A stretch of DNA of 9,790 nucleotides, from positions 1 through 9,790 of the forward strand of contig CAYRZL010000090.1 of the NCBI GenBank assembly GCA_964428795.1, given 5' to 3'. The notes below the pieces were generated by a model. It ran no database searches and was not told the origin of the DNA. It worked only from the letters and a program-made list of their open reading frames with translations. Positions 1 to 5,924 of the stretch are shown here, in pieces (position 1 is the stretch's first letter; each line of letters opens with the position of its first letter). Origin of the DNA: CAYRZL01 sp964428795 (GTDB lineage: Bacteria; Bacillota; Clostridia; Lachnospirales; Lachnospiraceae). Made by a program: the position numbers and the translations under genes.

Positions 1-31
1 CAGCATTATCCAAATATATTAATTTACTCAT
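1..31 (-). CDS. Cysteine desulfurase (NifS/IscS-type), N-terminal start only
   Basis: Read on the minus strand, ATG at 31-29 opens a frame beginning MSKLIYLDNA, which continues past the window edge. The IYLDNA start is the familiar N-terminus of class V aminotransferase-fold cysteine desulfurases, which take sulfur from cysteine for Fe-S cluster and thio-cofactor assembly using PLP. A GGAGGAA ribosome binding site (38-44) lies six bases upstream, inside the end of the Rrf2 gene, and the two frames overlap by eight bases (24-31). This points to one translationally coupled operon. Only ten residues are visible, so the call rests on the motif and on the common Rrf2-nifS pairing in Clostridia. 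Confidence 0.72.
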   Translation of the reverse strand, partial: MSKLIYLDNA

Positions 32-461
32 TTTTGTTTCCTCCATTCTTTTCTCTCTGCCAATTCATCAAATCTTCCAATGTATATTTGTCAATGACAG
101 CCTGGACGGCGTCATATATTTCCTGCCACAAGCGCAATGTAACACAATCATTACAGCGCTCACACTCGTTGATCTCTCCTTCCAGACAACTCACCGGAGC
201 CATATCTCCCTCAGTTGCCCTCAGGATCATGCCGATCGTATACTCTTTCGGCTCCTTTGCCAGACGGTAACCGCCTGCCGGTCCTCTGGAGCTATTCACA
301 TAGCCGGCTCTGGATAATCCCGAAATGATCTGTTCCAGATATTTTACAGAGATATTCTGTCTCTGAGCAATTTCTTTTATGCGTATCGGTTCTTTTTGAT
401 CATTTGAAGCCAGATCCAACATCAACCGCAACGCATATCTTCCCTTTGTGGATATCTTCAT
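24..461 (-). CDS. Rrf2 family transcriptional regulator (IscR-like)
   Basis: A 145-residue DNA-binding regulator of the usual Rrf2 length. The N-terminus (MKISTKGRYALRLMLDLA) and the winged helix-turn-helix (about residues 25-66, ending in RGPAGGYRLA) are characteristic of the family. Cysteines at 92, 100, 103 and 106 form a cluster where IscR carries its [2Fe-2S] ligands, so iron-sulfur sensing is likely; CymR-type members lack such a cluster. The downstream overlapping gene starts like a cysteine desulfurase, which supports a role in controlling Fe-S assembly. The start is set by GGAGGAG (467-473), five bases before the ATG. The spacing of the cysteines is not exactly that of E. coli IscR, so the cluster type is inferred. 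Autoregulation is suggested by a dyad in its promoter. Confidence 0.9.
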   Translation of the reverse strand: MKISTKGRYALRLMLDLASNDQKEPIRIKEIAQRQNISVKYLEQIISGLSRAGYVNSSRGPAGGYRLAKEPKEYTIGMILRATEGDMAPVSCLEGEINECERCNDCVTLRLWQEIYDAVQAVIDKYTLEDLMNWQREKNGGNKNE

Positions 462-490
462 TTCGTCTCCTCCAAACGGCGTTCCTGCAT

Positions 491-519
491 ATCATACTTC
501 ATTACTAGGAAATAGTCAA
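491..519 (-). promoter_or_regulatory. Sigma-A promoter of the Rrf2-nifS operon with overlapping partial dyad
   Basis: On the minus strand, TTGACT (519-514) and TATGAT (496-491) are separated by exactly 17 bases and lie about 30 bases before the Rrf2 start codon. The imperfect dyad ACTA-TTTCC-TAGT (504-516) sits between and over the two boxes. Rrf2 proteins commonly bind dyads of this size, so it may be the autoregulatory operator; that part is inference. Confidence 0.7.
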
Positions 520-601
520 CCACATATTTCCATTTCTTTCACATTTCTTTTATCCATGCCCGATCTCCGTATATTTCATTCGTCTCAGGAAATACTATGA
601 A

Positions 602-664
602 TGTCTCTCCTCTCAGTCAGCAGAGACACATTTTGTTCCGATTCTTTTCGGAACTAATCGGAGG
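602..664 (+). promoter_or_regulatory. Structured leader of the small protein gene, with hairpin that can mask the ribosome binding site
   Basis: Three inverted repeats lie just before the small gene. TGTCTCT (602-608) pairs with AGAGACA (622-628). GTTCCGA (635-641) pairs perfectly with TCGGAAC (648-654), loop of six. Alternatively TCCGATT (637-643) pairs with AATCGGA (656-662), which would bury the first bases of the GGAGG ribosome binding site (660-664). The second and third hairpins share the arm 637-641 and cannot form together. This resembles a translational switch, but no ligand-binding core that I know is present, and it could be chance. Confidence 0.35.
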
Positions 665-669
665 CAAAG

Positions 670-909
670 ATGAAAGAGAAACGTGCGGAAGAGAAAACTG
701 CCAAACATCAATCTGAATTATTCGAAGACCTCATCCACGACAAGTATGAAAACGGAGACTATGATTATATCGCAAATTCCGCCTCCGCCACAGAATGCAC
801 CGGGCTGATTGCCCGCGGGGCTGTGGACGAAGCGGAATTGGAATCCTATGCGGATATCTACATGTATCCGCCTCCGCTTCTTTGTGCGGATGAGGAGCCT
901 GCAAAATAA
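670..909 (+). CDS. Small acidic protein of unknown function
   Basis: A 79-residue open frame with a good GGAGG ribosome binding site (660-664) five bases before the ATG, which is the main reason to accept it. I do not recognise a family. The N-terminal third is highly charged and probably helical (MKEKRAEEKTAKHQ, then SELFEDLIHDKYENGDYDY). The centre holds ATECTGLI with one cysteine, and the C-terminus is acidic and proline-containing (YMYPPPLLCADEEPAK). There is no signal peptide or membrane segment, so it should be cytoplasmic. It is divergent from the Rrf2 operon and followed by about 160 bases before the next promoter. No promoter of its own is clear. Overlapping frames in the same stretch lack ribosome binding sites and are less likely. 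Confidence 0.65.
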   Translation: MKEKRAEEKTAKHQSELFEDLIHDKYENGDYDYIANSASATECTGLIARGAVDEAELESYADIYMYPPPLLCADEEPAK

Positions 910-1072
910 TGCTTGCAGTCACAATTTTGTACCTGATACTCAGAAAAGGTTTTTAAGGCAGTCTCTCCGCCCATCCTGGTCTATTGCTTTCTCTTACTAT
1001 TTCCTACCTTTTTAATATGAAATATAATACACCCTTCCTTCACCGCTGTCAATATGAAATTTCGTTTTGTCC

Positions 1073-1101
1073 TTGACCATCTTATAAAAATATGTTATCC
1101 T
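1073..1101 (+). promoter_or_regulatory. Promoter of the radical SAM gene
   Basis: TTGACC (1073-1078) and TATCCT (1096-1101) are spaced by 17 bases, about 45 bases before the ATG at 1147. A second possible -10, TATAAT at 1023-1028, has only a weak -35 (TTTCCT, 1000-1005). A promoter here means that the ATG at 1054, which lies upstream of it in the same frame, is not the real start. Confidence 0.6.
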
Positions 1102-1146
1102 CATAGGAATAGAACATTTGTTCGTATTTTCTGTGAGGATATTTTT

Positions 1147-2130
1147 ATGAAGATCATACCGTATCAGTATTCATTAGATGAAAAACTGCAGATTCTTTCC
1201 GATGCCGCAAAATATGATGTGGCATGTACATCCAGCGGCGTAGACCGACGGGGGAAAAAGGGTTATGTGGGCAATTCCTGCGCTGCAGGTATCTGTCACA
1301 GCTTTGCCGGAGACGGACGTTGCATCTCCCTGCTGAAGATCCTCCAGAGCAACGAATGCATTTATAATTGCAAATACTGTCTCAGCCGGTCAGACAACGA
1401 TGTTCCCCGGACGACCTTTACGCCGGACGAAATCTGTACGCTGGTGATGGAATTTTATAAGCGCAATTACATTGAAGGGCTGTTCTTAAGCTCCGCTGTA
1501 TATAAAAATCCCACACACACGATGGAGCTGATGTATCAGACCATTTACCGCCTGCGTACATTTTACCGCTTTAACGGATACATCCATGTAAAAGCCATTC
1601 CCTATGCCCCACCGGAATTGCTGGAGCAGATCGGTTATCTGGCAGACCGTATGAGTATAAACCTCGAACTGCCAACAGCCAGCGGGCTTCAGGAGCTTGC
1701 TCCTCAAAAGACGAGATCATCCATTCTTCTGCACATGCGCCAGATACAGCACCGCATCATGGATTACCGTCTCGCCATCGGCAAAAATCCGGAAATGGAA
1801 CGCGCAAAAGGAAACCGTTACTTAAACGACAGTATTTTCAACCATACCTCCGTCCATAGGCTTCCGGGCGATCATTCGCCGGAGATATTGGAAGATTCTC
1901 TGCGGGGACTGACTGTTCCGGGCAGCTTTTCCTCGATTTCCAAAAAACCCTTTGTTCCTGCCGGACAGAGTACACAGATGATCATTGGAGCTGCCAAAGA
2001 AACGGACTATGAGATTTTATCAACCACCCAGGCATTGTATCGGCAGTTTGACCTGAAGCGTGTATTCTTCTCCGCTATTATGGTTTTCATGCGGAAGAAC
2101 TGGCACAGCTATTGCATTCCGAAGAACTAA
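1147..2130 (+). CDS. Radical SAM protein, putative DNA modification/repair family, C-terminally truncated
   Basis: A 327-residue frame carrying the radical SAM cluster motif C71-IYN-C75-KY-C78, which binds the [4Fe-4S] used to cleave S-adenosylmethionine. Other conserved cysteines precede it (27, 45, 50, 59). Segments such as GYIHVKAIP, LADRMSINLELP and FVPAGQSTQMIIGA match my memory of the radical SAM family linked to a uracil-DNA-glycosylase-like partner. I chose ATG 1147 because GAGGA (1135-1139) precedes it by seven bases and a promoter lies at 1073-1101; the in-frame ATG at 1054 gives a leader unlike the family. Family members run to roughly 420 residues and end in a helix-hairpin-helix region. 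Here homology stops at about residue 310 (KRVFFSA), followed by 17 unrelated residues. The protein is probably non-functional or altered, because the C-terminal part and an intact partner gene are missing. Confidence 0.8.
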   Translation: MKIIPYQYSLDEKLQILSDAAKYDVACTSSGVDRRGKKGYVGNSCAAGICHSFAGDGRCISLLKILQSNECIYNCKYCLSRSDNDVPRTTFTPDEICTLVMEFYKRNYIEGLFLSSAVYKNPTHTMELMYQTIYRLRTFYRFNGYIHVKAIPYAPPELLEQIGYLADRMSINLELPTASGLQELAPQKTRSSILLHMRQIQHRIMDYRLAIGKNPEMERAKGNRYLNDSIFNHTSVHRLPGDHSPEILEDSLRGLTVPGSFSSISKKPFVPAGQSTQMIIGAAKETDYEILSTTQALYRQFDLKRVFFSAIMVFMRKNWHSYCIPKN

Positions 2131-2261
2131 ATGACCGATACGCGGATATGTGGAAAACATTTTTCTCCACGATCATGATAAAAGAGCGAAAGAATCCCGT
2201 ATGCCAGCGCAGCCATCTCCCCCTCTGGTACCGGAAGCATATGACCGAAATGCAGACATAA
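2076..2261 (+). pseudogene. Out-of-frame remnant: C-terminal tail of the glycosylase-like DNA metabolism partner, fused to the radical SAM gene
   Basis: In the +2 frame relative to the radical SAM gene, 61 codons run to a TAA at 2259-2261. The first part reads YYGFHAEEL, resembling the C-terminal region of the radical SAM family itself (an ...YGF..EEL segment). The rest, with YADMWKTFFSTIMIKER (about 2142-2192), KNP and RKHMTEM near the end, matches the conserved C-terminus of the probable DNA metabolism protein (DUF4130, uracil-DNA-glycosylase-like) that normally follows this radical SAM gene. No start codon with a ribosome binding site is seen. The simplest reading is one or two deletions removing the end of one gene and most of the next. 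Family matches are from memory. Confidence 0.62.
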
Positions 2262-2281
2262 CCATGGGATACACAGCGCAG

Positions 2282-2312
2282 AAAAATACCGCCCGGTCTT
2301 TTTACCGGGCGG
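2282..2312 (-). terminator. Intrinsic terminator of the lipoprotein gene
   Basis: A perfect nine-base stem, CCGCCCGGT (2289-2297) with ACCGGGCGG (2304-2312), loop of six. Read on the minus strand it is followed by TATTTTTC (2288-2281). It starts eight bases after the lipoprotein stop codon. The plus-strand side lacks a T run, so it serves the minus-strand gene. Confidence 0.88.
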
Positions 2313-2320
2313 CTGCATGA

Positions 2321-3133
2321 TCAATCGCCAAAGAATATCAGTTCTGTTACGAATCCTTCATCATCAAATTTCAGACCGTTAAACCAATGATCCCCACCGG
2401 AGATATCCTCCTCCTTGATCGTCTCATAGGGCTGCTGTAAAATTGCCGCTCCGGTCACTGCATCTTTTCTGATACAAAGAGTTCCCTCATAAAAATCACA
2501 ATCTATACGATCATCGCTGTACTCATACAGATATCTGCCTTCAAAACCTTCCTCCGGGAAAGCATAAATATCAGATTCGTTTTCATCTACGAACTGACTC
2601 TCACCCACACAGGTTATGGTCCGTGTCGTTCCATTCAGCTCGTCCACCGTGATCACATACTCCTCACCTTCCTGGGGATTTTCAGGCATCGGGACCGGTT
2701 TTGCAAAAGTAGCTTCCACCGTGTAATAATCACCTTCATCCTTTAACGTATCACCATGGAGCGTATAGCTGAGAATAGAATATCCCTTCTGCGTAAATCC
2801 ATACTCCTGAATCAGCGCCCAGTAGTCAGCCGACTGAGCCGGGCTGGTTTCCGCTTTGGAATCCCCGTTATCTCCATTCTCCGTTTCTCCCGCGGCAGAC
2901 TTATCCTCATTTTCCTCTGCCTCTTCCGAAGCTTTATCCTGTTCTCCCATTTCTTCCAAATCATTGTCTGCGTCATCAGTTGTATTATCTAACTCTGCCT
3001 GTTCGACAGAGCTATCCGTCTGTGATCCTGCATCAGCGCTCTGACCGTCATTCTGTGACTCCGTAGTAACCGTACATCCGCCGCAGATCAAAGCCACTGC
3101 CGCCACCAATGCAACTATGCTTTTTCTTTTCAT
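2321..3133 (-). CDS. Lipoprotein of unknown function with acidic linker
   Basis: A 270-residue predicted lipoprotein. The N-terminus MKRKSIVALVAAVALICGGC is a signal peptide with Cys20 as the likely lipidated residue; the -3 position is cysteine, slightly off the usual lipobox. Residues about 21-102 are a low-complexity, strongly acidic Ser/Asp/Glu/Asn linker, common between the lipid anchor and a cell-surface domain in Gram-positive bacteria. Residues about 104-270 (from ADYWALIQEYGF) form a compact, Tyr/Phe/Asp-rich domain with beta-like segments; I do not recognise it. GGAGG (3140-3144) lies six bases before the ATG. It has its own promoter and terminator, so it is a single-gene unit. It sits between a broken repair locus and ribU, and nothing nearby hints at its job. 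Confidence 0.85.
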   Translation of the reverse strand: MKRKSIVALVAAVALICGGCTVTTESQNDGQSADAGSQTDSSVEQAELDNTTDDADNDLEEMGEQDKASEEAEENEDKSAAGETENGDNGDSKAETSPAQSADYWALIQEYGFTQKGYSILSYTLHGDTLKDEGDYYTVEATFAKPVPMPENPQEGEEYVITVDELNGTTRTITCVGESQFVDENESDIYAFPEEGFEGRYLYEYSDDRIDCDFYEGTLCIRKDAVTGAAILQQPYETIKEEDISGGDHWFNGLKFDDEGFVTELIFFGD

Positions 3134-3175
3134 ATGTATCCTCCCTCCGGATATTAGTTGCCAGGCATGTGAAGA

Positions 3176-3194
3176 AAAACTCCGACGGAGGTTT
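3176..3194. repeat. Short palindrome in the lipoprotein leader
   Basis: CTCCG-A-CGGAG (3180-3190), extended after one mismatch by AAA/TTT arms (3176-3178 and 3192-3194). It lies between the promoter and the ribosome binding site of the lipoprotein gene. It could be an operator, or in RNA a small CTCC-GTC-GGAG hairpin followed by TTTTTC on the minus strand, i.e. an attenuator-like element. The function is unknown. Confidence 0.4.
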
Positions 3195-3208
3195 CCTTCA
3201 GTAATTCA

Positions 3209-3236
3209 ATTATACCTTATCTTACATTGAATACAA
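3209..3236 (-). promoter_or_regulatory. Promoter of the lipoprotein gene
   Basis: On the minus strand, a perfect TATAAT (3214-3209) is preceded by TTGTAT (3236-3231) with a 16-base spacer, about 75 bases before the start codon. The -35 box is only a partial match. Confidence 0.6.
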
Positions 3237-3255
3237 GAAAACTTTTCTTAATTTT

Positions 3256-3864
3256 TTATAACTTCTTTTGTCCTATCCGCTTTAATAACGGTGATATATG
3301 CTTATAGATCAACATCGTAATGACCACGCTGATCATAGCCTTCAAAAACGTGAATGGCATATTAAATACTACGAGACAATCCAGAATAGAATCCACCCCT
3401 GGGAAAATAATCTGGTACGCCTGCAAAATCGCTTCCTTTGAAAGGAAATTATAATACACCGGATAAACCACAAAGTAGTTGGATGGTACGCTGACAACCG
3501 CCATAAGAACCGCCCCCAGCAAAGCTCCCAAAAACGCACGCCGCTTTGTCTTTTTTTTGCGGTACAAAATACCTGCAGGCAAAATGAAAATCGCATTTAA
3601 TATAAAGTTGGAAAGCTCACCCACACACGCGCTTGACGTCTGAGGCAAATGCAGCAGATTTTTAATCAACGCGATCAGCACACCTCCAACCGGGCCTACC
3701 GCATAGGTTCCGATCAGTGCCGGAAGATCTGACAGATCCAATTTGATAAACCCCGGCATAAACGGTACGCTAAACTCGAAAAATTGAAGAATAAATGCGA
3801 TTGCGGACATCATAGCCACAATCGTCATACTGTTCACATTTATTTTTGATGATTTCTTTTCCAT
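3256..3864 (-). CDS. ribU: Riboflavin ECF transporter substrate-binding (S) component RibU
   Basis: A 202-residue membrane protein that binds riboflavin and, in this family, partners with the shared EcfA/EcfA'/EcfT energising module (not in this window). Hydrophobic helices run through most of it. Family features are FEFSVPFMPGFIKLDLSDLPALIG (residues 30-52, in two conserved blocks), GPVGGVLIALIKNLLH (57-72), GELSNF (82-87) and SNYFVVYPVYYNF (128-140), all typical of RibU. ATG at 3864 is preferred: AGGAG (3874-3870) lies five bases upstream, whereas the in-frame GTG at 3870 overlaps this site. A good promoter precedes it. The roughly 170-base leader region shows none of the conserved FMN riboswitch segments, which is unusual for ribU in Firmicutes. 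No clear terminator follows; only an A/T-only stem occurs near 3237-3251. Confidence 0.88.
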   Translation of the reverse strand: MEKKSSKINVNSMTIVAMMSAIAFILQFFEFSVPFMPGFIKLDLSDLPALIGTYAVGPVGGVLIALIKNLLHLPQTSSACVGELSNFILNAIFILPAGILYRKKKTKRRAFLGALLGAVLMAVVSVPSNYFVVYPVYYNFLSKEAILQAYQIIFPGVDSILDCLVVFNMPFTFLKAMISVVITMLIYKHISPLLKRIGQKKL

Positions 3865-3901
3865 AAGCACTCCTTTTATCTCATCCGTTACTCAATCATG
3901 G

Positions 3902-3930
3902 ATTTTACACAAAATGCGCTATAACGTCAA
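3902..3930 (-). promoter_or_regulatory. Promoter of ribU
   Basis: On the minus strand, TTGACG (3930-3925) and TAAAAT (3907-3902) are separated by 17 bases, about 40 bases before the ribU ATG. The implied leader of around 30 bases is too short to hold a riboswitch. The -35 and spacer overlap one copy of a 17-base direct repeat shared with the divergent operon. Confidence 0.68.
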
Positions 3931-4008
3931 CTAAATATAACAAGATTCTTTACGCAATGTTGCAAGCAGTTGGTAGCAAACACCTCCATGCATGCGTTAT
4001 AATGTAAG
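3914..4008 (+). repeat. Pair of 17-base direct repeats in the ribU / XRE divergent promoter region
   Basis: ATGCGCTATAACGTCAA (3914-3930) and ATGCGTTATAATGTAAG (3992-4008) agree at 13 of 17 positions. The first overlaps the ribU -35 box and spacer, the second contains the -10 of the XRE operon. They may be binding sites for a shared regulator, possibly the adjacent XRE-AbrB protein. This is inference from position. Confidence 0.4.
3974..4003 (+). promoter_or_regulatory. Probable promoter of the XRE-ABC operon
   Basis: A perfect TATAAT (3998-4003) lies about 31 bases before the regulator start codon. The best -35 candidate, TAGCAA (3974-3979), is 18 bases upstream and weak, which would suit a promoter that is controlled by an activator or repressor. 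Confidence 0.5.
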
Positions 4009-4034
4009 AAAACAAAACGAAAGTAGGAATTTTC

Positions 4035-4466
4035 ATGTTAAAAGACAATTTACTGACACTGCGCAAATTTCATCAATTTTCGCAGGAATATGTAGCGGAA
4101 CAGGTCGGTGTCTCCAGACAGGCGCTGGCAAAATGGGAATCCGGCGAAACATCCCCTGACATTGACCGCTGCATCCGCCTCGCAAAGCTTTATCAGGTAT
4201 CACTGGACGATCTGGTGAACTATTCGGAGAAAAAGGAAGGACTGCCCATTCCGCCAAAGGGAAAGTATATTTTCGGTACTGTCATCGTGGGCGAAAAGGG
4301 GCAGATCGTAATCCCGAAGAGAGCACGGGATATTTTTCAGATTTCTTCCGGTGACACTCTGGTCGTTCTGGGCGATGAAACACAGGGTATTGCCCTCATG
4401 AAAACAGAAGACATGCTAAAGGCATTAAATGAAATGCAGCATCTGGTGAAAAACACGAGGTCATAA
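4035..4466 (+). CDS. XRE family transcriptional regulator with C-terminal AbrB domain
   Basis: A 143-residue DNA-binding protein with two DNA-binding modules. Residues about 5-61 are a Cro/CI-type helix-turn-helix (LRKFHQFSQEYVAEQVGVSRQ, then AKWESGETSPD). Residues about 81-124 are an AbrB/SpoVT swapped-hairpin domain (GTVIVGEKGQIVIPKRARDIF and a following GDTLVVLGD). Fusions of this type commonly head ABC exporter operons in Firmicutes. AGGA (4025-4028) lies six bases before the ATG. The ABC ATPase follows after only three bases, so this is the first gene of the operon and most likely its local, autoregulating controller. The signal it senses is not apparent. Confidence 0.9.
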   Translation: MLKDNLLTLRKFHQFSQEYVAEQVGVSRQALAKWESGETSPDIDRCIRLAKLYQVSLDDLVNYSEKKEGLPIPPKGKYIFGTVIVGEKGQIVIPKRARDIFQISSGDTLVVLGDETQGIALMKTEDMLKALNEMQHLVKNTRS

Positions 4467-4469
4467 TCT

Positions 4470-5183
4470 ATGGAAACTATACTGGAAATTAAACATTTGT
4501 GCAAAAACTATCCCTCATTTTCCCTAACCGATGTAAGTTTTTCCGTGGAAAGGGGCACTATCATGGGATTTATCGGACGAAACGGTGCCGGAAAGACGAC
4601 AACCTTAAAATCCATCCTTCATCTGGTACATCCGGACTCCGGATTTGTCTCCTTTTTCGGTCAAAATTTTACAGAGAATGAGCAGTCTGTCAGACAACGC
4701 ATCGGCTATGCCACTGGAGCCAACACCTTTTATCCAAGAAAAAAATTAAGACAGATTGCCTCTGTCACCAAAAGCTTCTATGCGACATGGGATGATGCAG
4801 TCTACCGGCATTACCTTGATTTCTTTTCCCTGGATGAGGAGAAAAAAGTTCTGGAATTATCGGAGGGTATGAAAGTAAAATTCAGTCTCGCACTGGCTCT
4901 CTCTCACCACGCCGAACTACTCATTCTGGATGAACCTACCAGCGGACTGGACCCGGTATCAAGAGATGAGCTGCTGGGAATTTTTTCTTATCTGGCAAAA
5001 CAGGGAGTGGCTGTATTATTTTCCACGCATATCACGTCCGATCTGGAAAAATGTGCAGACGCCATCACCTATATCCGGAATGGAAGAATCGTTGCCGCCA
5101 AACCACTGAACACATTTTTACAAGACTATCCCGATTTATCAAATCTGGAAGAAATCATGATTCATTTGGAGAGAAACCCATGA
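4470..5183 (+). CDS. ABC transporter ATP-binding protein
   Basis: A 237-residue ATPase of the BcrA/CcmA-like class that powers a separate membrane permease. Walker A is GRNGAGKT (36-43), Walker B LLILDEP (150-156), the D-loop SGLD (158-161) and the switch histidine H187 (STHITSD). The signature motif is LSEGM (130-134) rather than LSGGQ, and where the Q-loop glutamine is expected (GYATGANTFYP, 79-89) no glutamine is present. Such drift is seen in this subfamily and need not mean loss of function. It starts three bases after the regulator stop, with GAGG (4457-4460) inside the end of that gene, and overlaps the permease by ATGA. The substrate is unknown; peptide antibiotic or lipid export would fit the family. 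Confidence 0.92.
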   Translation: METILEIKHLCKNYPSFSLTDVSFSVERGTIMGFIGRNGAGKTTTLKSILHLVHPDSGFVSFFGQNFTENEQSVRQRIGYATGANTFYPRKKLRQIASVTKSFYATWDDAVYRHYLDFFSLDEEKKVLELSEGMKVKFSLALALSHHAELLILDEPTSGLDPVSRDELLGIFSYLAKQGVAVLFSTHITSDLEKCADAITYIRNGRIVAAKPLNTFLQDYPDLSNLEEIMIHLERNP

Positions 5184-5830
5184 AAGAATTGTTAAAAAAA
5201 GAATTATCCTTTACAGCCTTAAAACTCAGCTATCTGTTTATCCTGTTCTCAGTCATGACCATGTTTCCCGGATACCCTATCCTGACAGGCGCCTTTTTTA
5301 TGTGTATGGGTATTTTTTACACCTTTCAGTCAGCGAGAGAACAGAACGATGTTCTCTATACCGCCCTGCTGCCTGTAAAAAAGCTGGATGTGGTCACCGC
5401 AAGGTATTTATTTGTCATCATTTTAGAACTGGCAGGATTTGTCATCTGTGCAGCTTTGACTATTCTTCGCATGACACTGTTAGCGGATTTACCTGTGTAC
5501 ACGACAAACGTTTTAATGAACGCCAACCTGGTATATCTGGGCTTTGTACTGCTCATCTTTACCGTATTTAACACCTTATTCGTGGGCGGTTTCTGGAAGA
5601 GTGCCTATTATATCGGAAAACCCTTTCTGCTCTTTTGCATCGGATGCTTTTTCGTTCTTTTCACCGGAGAAGCACTTCACCATTTTTCAAATCTTGAATT
5701 TCTGAACTCCCCTAAGGAAAAACCGGGTATACAGGCAATGATTCTGCTGTTTAGTATCATCATTTATACAGCCGCAACTTTTGCATCATGGAAATCGTCG
5801 CAAAAACACTTCGAAAAGATCGATCTGTAA
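5180..5830 (+). CDS. ABC-2 type transporter membrane permease
   Basis: A 216-residue integral membrane protein with six predicted helices (about residues 14-29, 33-48, 75-95, 113-135, 147-163 and 184-203), the full complement of an ABC-2 half-transporter. The segment LLPVKKLDVVTARY (63-76), after the second helix, is typical of the small ABC-2 family permeases encoded beside BcrA-like ATPases. The ATG at 5180 overlaps the ATPase stop (ATGA) and is preceded by GGAGAG (5168-5173) at six bases; a longer in-frame extension back to 5051 would lie within the ATPase gene and has no such support. With the ATPase it should form the export complex in the cytoplasmic membrane. The cargo cannot be told from sequence. 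Confidence 0.87.
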   Translation: MKELLKKELSFTALKLSYLFILFSVMTMFPGYPILTGAFFMCMGIFYTFQSAREQNDVLYTALLPVKKLDVVTARYLFVIILELAGFVICAALTILRMTLLADLPVYTTNVLMNANLVYLGFVLLIFTVFNTLFVGGFWKSAYYIGKPFLLFCIGCFFVLFTGEALHHFSNLEFLNSPKEKPGIQAMILLFSIIIYTAATFASWKSSQKHFEKIDL

Positions 5831-5839
5831 ATCGCTCTC

Positions 5840-5868
5840 TTGGCATACCGGAAAAATACTGGTATACT
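5840..5868 (+). promoter_or_regulatory. Promoter of dgt
   Basis: TTGGCA (5840-5845) and TATACT (5863-5868) with an exact 17-base spacer, starting nine bases after the permease stop. It predicts a leader of about 115 bases that contains the large inverted repeat at 5925-5962. Confidence 0.68.
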
Positions 5869-5924
5869 GTTCACCAAAGGGAATCTCCACCGGAGCTTTC
5901 TTTCGCATGCTTGGCAACCAAATC

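Noticed and set aside
809..1015. Open frame overlapping the small acidic gene
   Set aside because: It lacks a ribosome binding site and overlaps the better-supported frame at 670-909.
1054..1146. In-frame N-terminal extension of the radical SAM gene from ATG 1054
   Set aside because: It has no ribosome binding site, lies across a well-formed promoter (1073-1101), and its peptide is unlike the family; ATG 1147 has GAGGA at the right distance.
2127..2324. Antisense 65-codon frame between the radical SAM remnant and the lipoprotein
   Set aside because: It runs through the lipoprotein terminator and over the out-of-frame remnant; there is no ribosome binding site or family resemblance.
3865..3870. 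GTG start of ribU at 3870
   Set aside because: The GTG overlaps the AGGAG that serves the ATG at 3864.
5051..5179. Extension of the permease frame back into the ATPase gene
   Set aside because: It would overlap the ATPase by over 130 bases; ATG 5180 has GGAGAG and an ATGA overlap with the ATPase stop.
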